DNA of 64,000 nucleotides from an uncultured Lachnospiraceae bacterium. Its GTDB lineage: Bacteria > Bacillota > Clostridia > Lachnospirales > Lachnospiraceae. A program made the position numbers and the translations under genes. How positions within the stretch are numbered: the stretch's first letter is position 1; the number at the start of each line of letters is the position of its first letter. Under the pieces are notes generated by a model. The model searched no databases and had not been told where the DNA came from. It saw only the letters and a list, made by a program, of their open reading frames with translations. Positions 1-7,463 of this stretch are shown piece by piece. The DNA lies in the NCBI GenBank assembly GCA_946414885.1, contig CAMKQH010000001.1:62001-126000 (forward strand). The letters run 5' to 3'.

Positions 1-159
1 CTTGTCTATATTAGCTGTAACGTGAAGGGCAAGATCACCGTGAAGGAATGCCATTTTAACGGGACGCGGGAGAAGATCAGAAGGGCATCCGTGACGACCG
101 CGCTGATGCTGGCAAGAAGCTGCGTGTTGGAATATTTGAGTAAGGAAATGCTGAAATAA
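1..159 (+). CDS. cinA: CinA family protein, C-terminal end (partial)
   Basis: The window opens inside a + strand gene that reads open from base 1 and stops at TAA 157-159, too short for the ORF track. The last 52 residues contain VYISC, then NGTREKIRR and a helix ending in LEYLSKEMLK. This fits the end of the CinA C-terminal domain (nicotinamide-nucleotide amidohydrolase, PncC-like), where a VYI strand is followed by a G-x-R-xx-IR motif. CinA deamidates nicotinamide mononucleotide in pyridine-nucleotide salvage. The cinA-recA order is common in Firmicutes and supports the call. The 5' part lies outside the window, so the catalytic residues cannot be checked. Confidence 0.75.
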   Translation, partial: LVYISCNVKGKITVKECHFNGTREKIRRASVTTALMLARSCVLEYLSKEMLK

Positions 160-178
160 AGATTTCTTAAATGATTAT

Positions 179-230
179 AAAATGTATTGCGGACCTTGCG
201 CAACGGCGGGGAACGTGATACATTTTTTTT
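179..230 (+). terminator. Possible terminator after cinA
   Basis: A 9-bp stem (AAAATGTAT 179-187 with ATACATTTT 218-226) closes a roughly 30-nt GC-rich loop and is followed by a run of T. It sits 20 bp after the cinA stop. The stem is AT-rich and the loop long, so it may be weak. Confidence 0.35.
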
Positions 231-444
231 ATCTGATTAGCGAGAACCCGTGAAGGCAGATTCCCTGCCGGCGGGATTCTTTGCGGCAACCGCGTTTTCT
301 TGCGCGAGCCCGCGGTCTGGCATTTCGCCGAAGATTTCAGAAGATTATAAAATTGAAAAAGAAGGAGGGATGCCATTGAGGGACGTATAATGGACTAAAT
401 TTGTGTTAACATGTCTTTGTAACAAAGATATTGCATGAAAACCA

Positions 445-495
445 TTGACAAAATCGAACAAATGTTTTATGATAACAACAGCGAACATTTGTTCC
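445..495 (+). promoter_or_regulatory. recA SOS promoter with two LexA boxes
   Basis: TTGACA at 445-450 and TATGAT at 468-473 are separated by exactly 17 bp. A LexA (DinR) box, CGAACAAATGTTTT at 455-468, fills the spacer. A second box, CGAACATTTGTTCC at 482-495, lies at the expected transcription start. Both follow the Gram-positive CGAAC-N4-GTTC pattern; the second has a perfect GAAC/GTTC pair. LexA bound here would block both polymerase binding and escape. The leader to recA is then about 115 nt. Bases 240-440 upstream show nothing else I can name. Confidence 0.85.
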
Positions 496-594
496 CAAAA
501 AGTATTGCCCAAGGGGCAAAGAGAGGGGAAAAGCCCAGGAACGGAATGGTTCCGGGCGACAAAGAAAACGCATATGAAAGCGGATGACAAATTC

Positions 595-1638
595 ATGGAT
601 GAAAAGCGAATGGAAAAAGAAGACAAGATGAAGGCGCTGGATGCAGCGCTCAGTCAGATTGAAAAGCAGTATGGCAAGGGAACGGTGATGCGCCTTGGCG
701 ATCCTTCCGCGAAAATGAACGTGGAGACGATCCCCACCGGATCCTTAAGCCTTGACATTGCCCTTGGACTTGGCGGAATTCCCAAGGGAAGGATCATTGA
801 GATTTACGGACCTGAATCCAGTGGTAAGACGACGGTAACCCTGCACATGATCGCGGAAGTGCAAAAGCGCGGCGGCATTGCCGGATTCATCGACGCGGAG
901 CATGCGCTGGATCCCGTATATGCAAAGAACATCGGCGTAAACATTGACGACCTCTACATTTCCCAGCCGGATAACGGCGAGCAGGCAATGGAGATCACGG
1001 AGACCATGGTACGTTCCGGAGCAATGGACATCGTGGTAGTTGACTCCGTTGCGGCGCTGGTTCCCAAGGCGGAAATCGACGGAGACATGGGCGACAGCCA
1101 CGTGGGACTGCAGGCAAGACTGATGTCCCAGGCACTGCGTAAGCTGACGGCCGTGATCAGCAAGTCCAACTGTACCGTGGTGTTTATCAACCAGCTTCGT
1201 GAGAAGATTGGCGTGATGTTCGGAAATCCGGAGACGACGACGGGCGGCCGTGCATTAAAATTCTATGCTTCCGTGCGTTTGGACGTACGACGCATCGAAT
1301 CCCTGAAGCAGGGCGGCGAAGTAATCGGTAACCGTACCCGCGTGAAGGTTGTAAAGAATAAGGTGGCGCCTCCTTTCAAGGAAGCAGAGTTCGACATCAT
1401 GTTTGGAGAGGGAATCTCTACTGCGGGAGACATTCTGGATCTGGCAGCATCCATCAACGTAGTGAATAAGTCCGGTGCATGGTATGCTTACCAAGGAGAG
1501 AAGATCGGCCAGGGACGCGAGAATGCAAAGCAATACCTTAAGGATAATCCGGCGGTTTGCGACGAGATCGAGGAGAAGATCAGGGCGCATTTTAATCTGA
1601 ACGGAGAGCAGGCATCGGATGGTTTGCCTGAGGAGTAA
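595..1638 (+). CDS. recA: Recombinase RecA
   Basis: RecA is the ATP-dependent strand-exchange protein of homologous recombination and the co-protease that triggers LexA self-cleavage. From ATG 595 the product is 347 residues, normal for the family. The Walker A motif GPESSGKT is at about residues 72-79, followed by [19 protein letters not shown] (Walker B), the L2-region [20 protein letters not shown], and a short acidic C-terminus. The ORF track starts at 445, but that ATG lies in the promoter -35 and cannot be used. ATGs at 574, 595, 610 and 628 are all in frame with only modest ribosome binding sites. I chose 595; 610 fits family N-termini equally well. Two LexA boxes upstream show SOS control. 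recX follows 15 bp later. Confidence 0.97.
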   Translation: MDEKRMEKEDKMKALDAALSQIEKQYGKGTVMRLGDPSAKMNVETIPTGSLSLDIALGLGGIPKGRIIEIYGPESSGKTTVTLHMIAEVQKRGGIAGFIDAEHALDPVYAKNIGVNIDDLYISQPDNGEQAMEITETMVRSGAMDIVVVDSVAALVPKAEIDGDMGDSHVGLQARLMSQALRKLTAVISKSNCTVVFINQLREKIGVMFGNPETTTGGRALKFYASVRLDVRRIESLKQGGEVIGNRTRVKVVKNKVAPPFKEAEFDIMFGEGISTAGDILDLAASINVVNKSGAWYAYQGEKIGQGRENAKQYLKDNPAVCDEIEEKIRAHFNLNGEQASDGLPEE

Positions 1639-1653
1639 GCGAGGAAAATAGGA

Positions 1654-2271
1654 ATGATCATTACGGGAATTGCGGACGTGACCAAATCCCGAAGCAGGAT
1701 CAGCATTGACGGGGAGTTCGCCTTTGTTTTGTACAAGGGCGAACTTCGTCGCTTTCACCTGCAAGTGGGGGAGGAACTGAGAGAAAAAGACTACGAGACG
1801 ATCACAAAGGAAATCTTGCCAAAGAGGGCGAAACTCCGGGCAATGAATTTGCTGTTAAAGAAGGATTATACGACTGCAAAGCTTCGGGAAAAACTGCGGG
1901 AGGGCGGTTATCCTGAGGAGATCGTTCAGGAAGCCCTGGATTACGTGGCATCTTATCATTATACGGATGACCTGCGCTTTGCCTTGGATTTTATACAGTG
2001 TCATCAGGAGAACAGGTCCCGCCTTAGAATGGAGCAGGATCTCAGGACAAAGGGAATTCCCGAGGACGTGGTGGAGCAGGCGTTTGCGGAATGGGAGGCG
2101 GCCGGCGGCGTACAGGATGAGGATCAAATGATCCGGGAATTGTTTAGAAAACGAGGGTTTGATCCGCAAAACGCAACGGTTTCCGAGCAAAATCGGGAGT
2201 ATGCATTTTTGATGCGAAAGGGATTTTCGGCAGATTGCATTAGAAAAGCAATTTTTCATTCTTATACTTGA
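1654..2271 (+). CDS. recX: Regulatory protein RecX
   Basis: RecX binds RecA and limits or modulates RecA filament growth, so its placement 15 bp after recA fits co-transcription. The 205-residue product is helical and basic, with the repeated three-helix modules typical of RecX (KLREKLREGGYPEEIVQEAL and a later LRTKGIPEDVVEQAF). The N-terminal 60 residues form the longer extension seen in Firmicutes RecX. GAGG at 1641 serves as ribosome binding site for ATG 1654. The stop codon overlaps the -35 box of the next promoter, so rny can be expressed independently. Confidence 0.9.
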   Translation: MIITGIADVTKSRSRISIDGEFAFVLYKGELRRFHLQVGEELREKDYETITKEILPKRAKLRAMNLLLKKDYTTAKLREKLREGGYPEEIVQEALDYVASYHYTDDLRFALDFIQCHQENRSRLRMEQDLRTKGIPEDVVEQAFAEWEAAGGVQDEDQMIRELFRKRGFDPQNATVSEQNREYAFLMRKGFSADCIRKAIFHSYT

Positions 2272-2296
2272 CATACCAATAATTTGCGTTTATCAT
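2268..2296 (+). promoter_or_regulatory. Promoter of rny
   Basis: TTGACA (2268-2273) and TATCAT (2291-2296) are 17 bp apart. The -35 box overlaps the recX stop codon. A perfect AAGGAGGTG ribosome binding site precedes the rny start at 2354. Confidence 0.75.
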
Positions 2297-2353
2297 TGAA
2301 GTGTTGTGAATTGCTTTTGAACTGTGAAAATTTCATAAGGAGGTGCTCCAGAA

Positions 2354-3907
2354 ATGCCTGATTTTGTATGGCTGATGATTCTTCTGGTAGCAGTAGCCGT
2401 AACCGCAGTGATTTCCAGCGTTCTTTCTGCTTCCGTACAGAAGAGGAAGACGGAAGAGACAATCGGAAAGGCCGAAGATAAAGCGAGAAGCATTATCGAC
2501 GAGGCTTTAAAGACTGCGGAAGCGAAGAAGCGTGAAGCGCTCCTCGAGGTCAAGGAAGAGTCCATTCGCACGAAGAATGAACTCGATAAGGAGATCAAGG
2601 AACGCAGGGCTGAGGCGCAGAGATCTGAGAGAAGGCTGCAGCAGAAGGAAGAAAACATCGATAAAAAGGCAGATGCCATTGAAAAGCGCGAGCAAAGTTT
2701 ATCCGCGAAGGAAGAAAACCTGAACAAGATGAAGGTTGAGATTTCCAAGTTAAACGAGCAACGCTTACAGGAACTGGAGCGAATTTCCGGCTTAACCTCT
2801 GAACAGGCAAAAGACTACTTATTGAAAATTGTTGAAGATGAAGTGAAGCATGAAACGGCCGTGATGATCAAGGAAATGGAGAGTCGGGCCAAGGAAGAAG
2901 CTGACAAGAAGGCGAAGGAATACGTAGTGAACGCAATCCAGAGATGTGCAGCAGATTACGTCTCTGAAACCACGATTTCCGTTGTACAGTTGCCCAGCGA
3001 TGAGATGAAGGGAAGGATCATCGGTCGTGAAGGCCGAAACATCCGTACGTTGGAAACCATGACTGGCGTTGACCTGATCATAGATGATACGCCTGAAGCA
3101 GTCGTGCTTTCCGGTTTTGATCCCATTCGTCGTGAAGTTGCAAGAATTGCGCTGGAGAAATTGATCGTGGACGGACGAATCCATCCTGCCAGAATCGAAG
3201 AGACTGTCGAGAAGGCACAGAAGGAAGTCGAAGTCATGATCAAGGAAGAGGGCGAATCCGCACTCCTCGAAGTAGGCGTGCATGGCATTCATCCTGAACT
3301 CGTGAGACTCCTCGGAAAGATGAAGTTCAGGACCAGTTATGGTCAGAACGTATTAAAGCATTCCATTGAGGTAGCGCATTTATCCGGACTGCTTGCCGCA
3401 GAAATGGGTCTCGACGTCAGACTTGCAAAGAGAGCTGGTCTGCTTCATGACATTGGAAAATCCATCGATCGTGAGATGGAAGGTTCCCACGTACAGTTGG
3501 GTGCCGAGCTTTGTAGGAAGTATAAGGAGAATGCCGTTGTGATCAACGCGGTAGAATCCCACCACGGCGACGTGGAGCCTACTTCCCTGATTGCATGCAT
3601 TGTACAAGCTGCTGATACAATATCCGCTGCAAGACCGGGAGCAAGAAGAGAAACGCTGGAGACCTATACCAGCAGATTAAAACAATTAGAAGACATCACA
3701 AACAATTTCAAGGGCGTAGAAAAATCTTTTGCAATTCAGGCAGGTCGTGAGGTTCGCGTAATGGTAGTACCTGAGCAGGTATCAGATGCCGACATGGTAC
3801 TGATGGCGCGTGACATTTCCAAGAAGATCGAGACCGAGATGGAATATCCTGGTCAGATCAAGGTGAACGTCATTCGTGAAAGCCGCGTAATTGATTACGC
3901 TAAGTAA
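2354..3907 (+). CDS. rny: Ribonuclease Y
   Basis: RNase Y is the membrane-anchored endonuclease that starts bulk mRNA decay in Firmicutes. The 517-residue protein has the canonical plan: a transmembrane helix at residues 4-24, a long charged coiled coil to about 200, a KH domain ([15 protein letters not shown] near 221-235), and an HD phosphohydrolase domain with the [10 protein letters not shown] metal motif. The length matches the family closely. ATG 2354 follows AAGGAGGTG at ideal spacing. It has its own promoter inside the end of recX and a strong terminator after it, so it is probably monocistronic. With pnp at 10.4 kb the window carries two core RNA-decay enzymes. Confidence 0.97.
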   Translation: MPDFVWLMILLVAVAVTAVISSVLSASVQKRKTEETIGKAEDKARSIIDEALKTAEAKKREALLEVKEESIRTKNELDKEIKERRAEAQRSERRLQQKEENIDKKADAIEKREQSLSAKEENLNKMKVEISKLNEQRLQELERISGLTSEQAKDYLLKIVEDEVKHETAVMIKEMESRAKEEADKKAKEYVVNAIQRCAADYVSETTISVVQLPSDEMKGRIIGREGRNIRTLETMTGVDLIIDDTPEAVVLSGFDPIRREVARIALEKLIVDGRIHPARIEETVEKAQKEVEVMIKEEGESALLEVGVHGIHPELVRLLGKMKFRTSYGQNVLKHSIEVAHLSGLLAAEMGLDVRLAKRAGLLHDIGKSIDREMEGSHVQLGAELCRKYKENAVVINAVESHHGDVEPTSLIACIVQAADTISAARPGARRETLETYTSRLKQLEDITNNFKGVEKSFAIQAGREVRVMVVPEQVSDADMVLMARDISKKIETEMEYPGQIKVNVIRESRVIDYAK

Positions 3908-3958
3908 TGCCATTCCAGAAGATCCACAGTGTTTGACCTAAAATTTCATAAGAGCTTA

Positions 3959-4001
3959 AAACACCGTACCCCAAAAGGGTACGGTGTTTTTGTATTTTTT
4001 T
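3959..4001 (+). terminator. Rho-independent terminator of rny
   Basis: A perfect 13-bp stem (AAACACCGTACCC with GGGTACGGTGTTT) around a 5-nt loop is followed by a T-rich tract. It lies about 50 bp after the rny stop. Confidence 0.92.
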
Positions 4002-4012
4002 AAAAAATCCTC

Positions 4013-4041
4013 TTGTTAAATCCAGAATCATATAGTATGAT
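4013..4041 (+). promoter_or_regulatory. Promoter of the aminotransferase gene
   Basis: TTGTTA (4013-4018) and TATGAT (4036-4041) are 17 bp apart. The box sits just after the rny terminator and 56 bp before the next start codon. Confidence 0.7.
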
Positions 4042-4096
4042 ATTCGAGATGTATGATTGTATACGATTATCCAAAGTGTTTTGCAAGGAGTAAAAA

Positions 4097-5386
4097 ATGA
4101 AAGCATATCAGGAATTGAGCAGAGAGGAATTGTTGAACTTAAATGATGAGCTGGAAAGAGCTTTTAACATCGTAAAGGAAAAGGGTCTGAAGCTTGACAT
4201 GTCTAGAGGAAAGCCTTCCGTTGCGCAGTTGGAGATGGGAATGGGATTGTTGGATGCATTGGATTCCAAGAGTTGCATGAAGACCGCTGCTGGCATGGAT
4301 ACCAGAAACTATGGACTCCTTGACGGTATTCCCGAGGCAAAAAAGCTCATGGCGGACATCATGCAGGTACAGCCTGAGAACGTGATCGTTTGCGGCAATG
4401 CGAGCCTGCCCATCATGTATGACACAATTTCCAGATCAATGACTCACGGCGTTATGGGATCTACTCCCTGGTGCAAATTGGATCAGGTGAAATTCCTTTG
4501 TCCTGCGCCGGGATATGACAGACATTTTGCAATCACGCAGCATTTTGGCATTGAAATGATCACCATTCCCATGACGCCCCAGGGACCGGACATGGATTTG
4601 GTTGAGAAGTACGTAAGCGAGGATCCCGCAATTAAGGGCATTTGGTGCGTTCCGAAGTATTCCAATCCGCAGGGATACACGTATTCGGACGAGACCGTAA
4701 AGCGCTTTGCGGCATTGAAGCCTGCAGCAAAGGATTTTAGGATTTTCTGGGATAACGCTTATGCAGTGCATGATCTCTATGAGGATCGTTCGGATTCCTT
4801 GTTGGAAATCTTGGGAGAGTGTGAGAAGGCCGGAAATCCTGACATGGTTTATGAGTTTGCGTCTACGTCCAAGATCAGTTTTGCCGGTGCCGGCATTGCG
4901 GCCGTAGCATCTTCCAAGGGAAATCTCGATTTCATGAGGAAATCCATGACGATCCAAACGATCGGTTATGACAAGATCAATCAGTTGCTGCATGCAAATT
5001 ACTTCAAGGACATCCAGGGGATCAAGGCACAGATGATCAAGCATGCGCAGATCTTGCGCCCGAAGTTCGAGGCAGTATTGAATATTTTGGACGAGGAACT
5101 CGGCGGACTTGGCATCGGCGAGTGGACGAAACCAAATGGCGGTTACTTCATTTCTTTTGACGCCATGGAGGGCTGTGCAAAGGAGATCGTTGCAAAATGC
5201 AAGGAAGCAGGCGTCGTTTTGACGGGTGCCGGAGCAACGTATCCCTATGGAAAGGATCCCAAGGACAGCAACATCCGCATTGCGCCTTCTTTCCCTACGC
5301 CGGAAGAGATGGCACAGGCAACGGATCTGTTTGTGCTCTGCGTAAAGCTGGTGAGCGTGAAAAAGCTGCTTGAGAAGACTGCTTAA
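4097..5386 (+). CDS. Class I aminotransferase, aspartate aminotransferase (subgroup Ic) type
   Basis: This is a PLP-dependent fold-type I aminotransferase of 429 residues. The N-terminal MSRGKPS and the NYGLLDGIPEAKKLM segment are typical of the branch that includes corynebacterial AspT (Asp_aminotransf family). Landmarks include VPKYSNPQGYTYS (the P-x-x-x-NPTG-like loop), FWDNAYAVHDL (Asp219 and Tyr222 contacting PLP) and STSKISFAGAG, with Lys259 as the Schiff-base lysine. The likely reaction is aspartate plus 2-oxoglutarate giving oxaloacetate plus glutamate in the cytoplasm. The amino donor is not provable from sequence. AAGGAG precedes ATG 4097, and the gene has its own promoter. Confidence 0.88.
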   Translation: MKAYQELSREELLNLNDELERAFNIVKEKGLKLDMSRGKPSVAQLEMGMGLLDALDSKSCMKTAAGMDTRNYGLLDGIPEAKKLMADIMQVQPENVIVCGNASLPIMYDTISRSMTHGVMGSTPWCKLDQVKFLCPAPGYDRHFAITQHFGIEMITIPMTPQGPDMDLVEKYVSEDPAIKGIWCVPKYSNPQGYTYSDETVKRFAALKPAAKDFRIFWDNAYAVHDLYEDRSDSLLEILGECEKAGNPDMVYEFASTSKISFAGAGIAAVASSKGNLDFMRKSMTIQTIGYDKINQLLHANYFKDIQGIKAQMIKHAQILRPKFEAVLNILDEELGGLGIGEWTKPNGGYFISFDAMEGCAKEIVAKCKEAGVVLTGAGATYPYGKDPKDSNIRIAPSFPTPEEMAQATDLFVLCVKLVSVKKLLEKTA

Positions 5387-5488
5387 GTGTTAAGAGCATT
5401 AGGTAAATTGAAGATTTAGGCATAAATGAAATGCCGGTCGCGTAAAATGGACAGACGAAAGCCCGATGGGGTTGGAAGGAGAAACCGT

Positions 5489-6043
5489 TTGAAGAAATGG
5501 ATTCAAAGACTTCCGCTGTTACCTTTGTGCGCGGCCGGTTTTTTGTGTGGAATTCTTTGCTGTTTGTTTATGGGACAGGCAGATGGCGCCCTTGCGCCGG
5601 AGAGGCTTCGACGGATGCGAGAGGAGATGCCGGATCCTAAAGCTCTGTTGCCCTGCGTTTGCTGGAGCCGCGGGAAATGGATCATGGGTCTGGGAATCCT
5701 GGCGACAACGTATTTGGCACCGGCTGCATGCTGCGGTGCGGCAGCGTGGATGGGTTGGAGCCTTGGCGCATTTTCGTGCGTGGCCCTTTCAAACTATGGC
5801 ATTAAGGGGCTCTTGCTGATCTTTGCCGGCATTTTTCCGCAATGGCTTTTTTATGCCCCGGGGTTTTATTTTTGGATGGAGTGGTGTATGGAATTGTACC
5901 GCGGGATCAGCCACCGGTGCGCATTGCACAAAAAAAATTGCCTGATCAGGATGCTTCTTTGTTTGCTCTTTTTGGGAATTGGCATTTTTACGGAATGCTT
6001 TTGGAATCCCGTCGTACTTCATGGGATTCTTTCCCGGTTTTGA
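5489..6043 (+). CDS. SpoIIM-like integral membrane protein
   Basis: The product is a small, very hydrophobic protein with about four to five membrane segments: one at the N-terminus, GIFTECF near the end, and the SLGAFSCVALSNYGIKGLLLIFAGIFPQWLFYAPGF stretch between. That central stretch matches the G-x-x-G-LLL-x-x-PQ pattern of the stage II sporulation protein M (DUF95) family. SpoIIM acts with SpoIID and SpoIIP in forespore engulfment. I placed the start at TTG 5489 because GGAAGGAG lies 7 bp before it. The ORF track start, ATG 5426, would add a 21-residue basic leader and has no clear ribosome binding site. Family membership is moderately secure; a sporulation role is inference only. Confidence 0.62.
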   Translation: MKKWIQRLPLLPLCAAGFLCGILCCLFMGQADGALAPERLRRMREEMPDPKALLPCVCWSRGKWIMGLGILATTYLAPAACCGAAAWMGWSLGAFSCVALSNYGIKGLLLIFAGIFPQWLFYAPGFYFWMEWCMELYRGISHRCALHKKNCLIRMLLCLLFLGIGIFTECFWNPVVLHGILSRF

Positions 6044-6086
6044 AGAAAAGAAGCATGCCTGCAGGCAACGTTATAAAATGAAATTC

Positions 6087-7115
6087 TTATTCAAATTCAG
6101 CGATTTCATGAATCAGGCGATCCGTGTCAGCCCAGCCAAGGCAGGGATCGGTAATGGATTTGCCATAGATGCCGCCGCCGACCTTTTGGGAACCTTCCTC
6201 AATGTAGCTTTCGATCATCAGACCCTTTACGAGAGAGTGGATCTCAGGATTTACCTTACGGCTGTGCATGATCTCCTTGGCAATTCTGATCTGCTCGGCA
6301 AACTGCTTGTTGGAATTGGAATGGTTCGTGTCGATGACGCAGGCCGGGTTCTTCAGATCCATCTTATGATACATTTCCAAAAGATGAACGATGTCTTCAT
6401 AATGGTAATTCGGAATGTTCTGACCATGTTTGTTCGTTGCACCGCGAAGGATGGTGTGCGCCAGCTCATTTCCGCTGGTGTTCACTTCCCAGCCGCGATA
6501 GATGAAGGAATGTCCGTGCTGCGCCGCGTAAACGGAGTTCAGCATAACGGACAAGTCCCCGCTAGTGGGATTCTTCATGCCTGCGGGTACGTCAAAACCG
6601 CTGACGGTAAGTCTGTGCTGCTGATCCTCAACGGACCGGGCACCTACTGCAACGTAGGAGAGAATGTCAGATAGATAACGGTAATTCTCGGGATAAAGCA
6701 TTTCGTCTGCGGAGGTCAGTCCCGTCTCGCTCATGGCGCGGATGTGCATTTTGCGGATGGCGATGAGGCCTGCCAGCAGGTCGGGTTTTTTCTCGGGATC
6801 CGGCTGATGCACCATGCCCTTGTAGCCCTCACCGGTGGTGCGGGGCTTGTTGGTGTAGATGCGGGGGATTAGGAGAACCTTATCCTTTACGCTTTCCTGT
6901 ACCTTGGCAAGACGCGATACGTAATCACATACGGAATCCTCATTATCAGCGGAACAGGGGCCGATGATCAAAAGGAATTTATTCGTCTTGCCGGTGATCA
7001 CGTCGCGGATCTCGGCATCTCTTTTTTCCTTTAACTGTGCTAATCCCGCGGGTAGGGGATATTCCTCCTTGATCTCAGCGGGAGTTGGTAACTTTCGTAT
7101 AAATTCAAAACTCAT
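6087..7115 (-). CDS. aroF: 3-deoxy-7-phosphoheptulonate (DAHP) synthase, class I
   Basis: The enzyme condenses phosphoenolpyruvate and erythrose 4-phosphate, the first step of the shikimate pathway to aromatic amino acids. The 342-residue product is full length for the AroF/AroG/AroH family. It shows LLIIGPCSADNED, PRIYTNKPRTTGEGYKG (PEP and substrate-binding segment), GARSVEDQQHR, MKNPTSGD, DTNHSNSNK and the C-terminal KSITDPCLGW. GAAAGGATG precedes ATG 7115. The gene is transcribed alone on the - strand, convergent with the SpoIIM-like gene. Which aromatic amino acid inhibits it cannot be told from the sequence, so the symbol is generic. Confidence 0.93.
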   Translation of the reverse strand: MSFEFIRKLPTPAEIKEEYPLPAGLAQLKEKRDAEIRDVITGKTNKFLLIIGPCSADNEDSVCDYVSRLAKVQESVKDKVLLIPRIYTNKPRTTGEGYKGMVHQPDPEKKPDLLAGLIAIRKMHIRAMSETGLTSADEMLYPENYRYLSDILSYVAVGARSVEDQQHRLTVSGFDVPAGMKNPTSGDLSVMLNSVYAAQHGHSFIYRGWEVNTSGNELAHTILRGATNKHGQNIPNYHYEDIVHLLEMYHKMDLKNPACVIDTNHSNSNKQFAEQIRIAKEIMHSRKVNPEIHSLVKGLMIESYIEEGSQKVGGGIYGKSITDPCLGWADTDRLIHEIAEFE

Positions 7116-7143
7116 TGGCAGTCATCCTTTCAAAAAATAGACG

Positions 7144-7191
7144 TTTACGTAAATCATCGACTATTATAAGCCAATCGTCTCAAATTTGCAA
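7144..7191 (-). promoter_or_regulatory. Promoter of DAHP synthase with palindrome at the start
   Basis: On the - strand TTGCAA (7191-7186) and TATAAT (7168-7163) are exactly 17 bp apart. A 10-bp palindrome, TTTACGTAAA (7144-7153), lies at about +3 to +12, where a repressor could act. Confidence 0.78.
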
Positions 7192-7224
7192 GAAAAAATT
7201 TTGCGGTTTAAAGTGCTAAAGCCA

Positions 7225-7259
7225 ATTTGTCGTTCATCCTTAAATTTTGTCGTTCATCC
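7225..7259. repeat. 20-bp-spaced direct repeat TTTGTCGTTCATCC
   Basis: TTTGTCGTTCATCC occurs twice, 20 bp apart start to start, which is two turns of the helix. It lies between the aroF promoter and the lipoprotein gene. Bases 7192-7463 hold no convincing gene. The 73-codon ORF there starts at a TTG inside the aroF promoter. Confidence 0.6.
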
Positions 7260-7463
7260 AAATGTTGTTGTAATCCTGAAGGGTTGGGGAGATAATGGTT
7301 ATACTTGTATGGAAGATTATGACTATGGTATTTTGGCAAGAGATTCGTACAAGCGAGACGACGGTATGGTTGGCGTTATTATATTTGGAATGGTTAAGCT
7401 GAACTAATAAACCGGCGTAAGATTCTCTTAACTATTTTAAGTTACGTGAAGGGGAAGATAAGA

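Noticed and set aside
361-390. GAAGGAGGG followed by ATG and a six-codon ORF
   Set aside because: The start codon is too close to the ribosome binding site and the ORF is too short to support a peptide gene.
445-594. Extended N-terminus of recA in the ORF track
   Set aside because: The ATG at 445 lies in the -35 region of the recA promoter, upstream of transcription.
7186-7407. 73-codon ORF between aroF and the lipoprotein gene
   Set aside because: It starts with TTG inside the aroF promoter, has no ribosome binding site and no recognisable domain.
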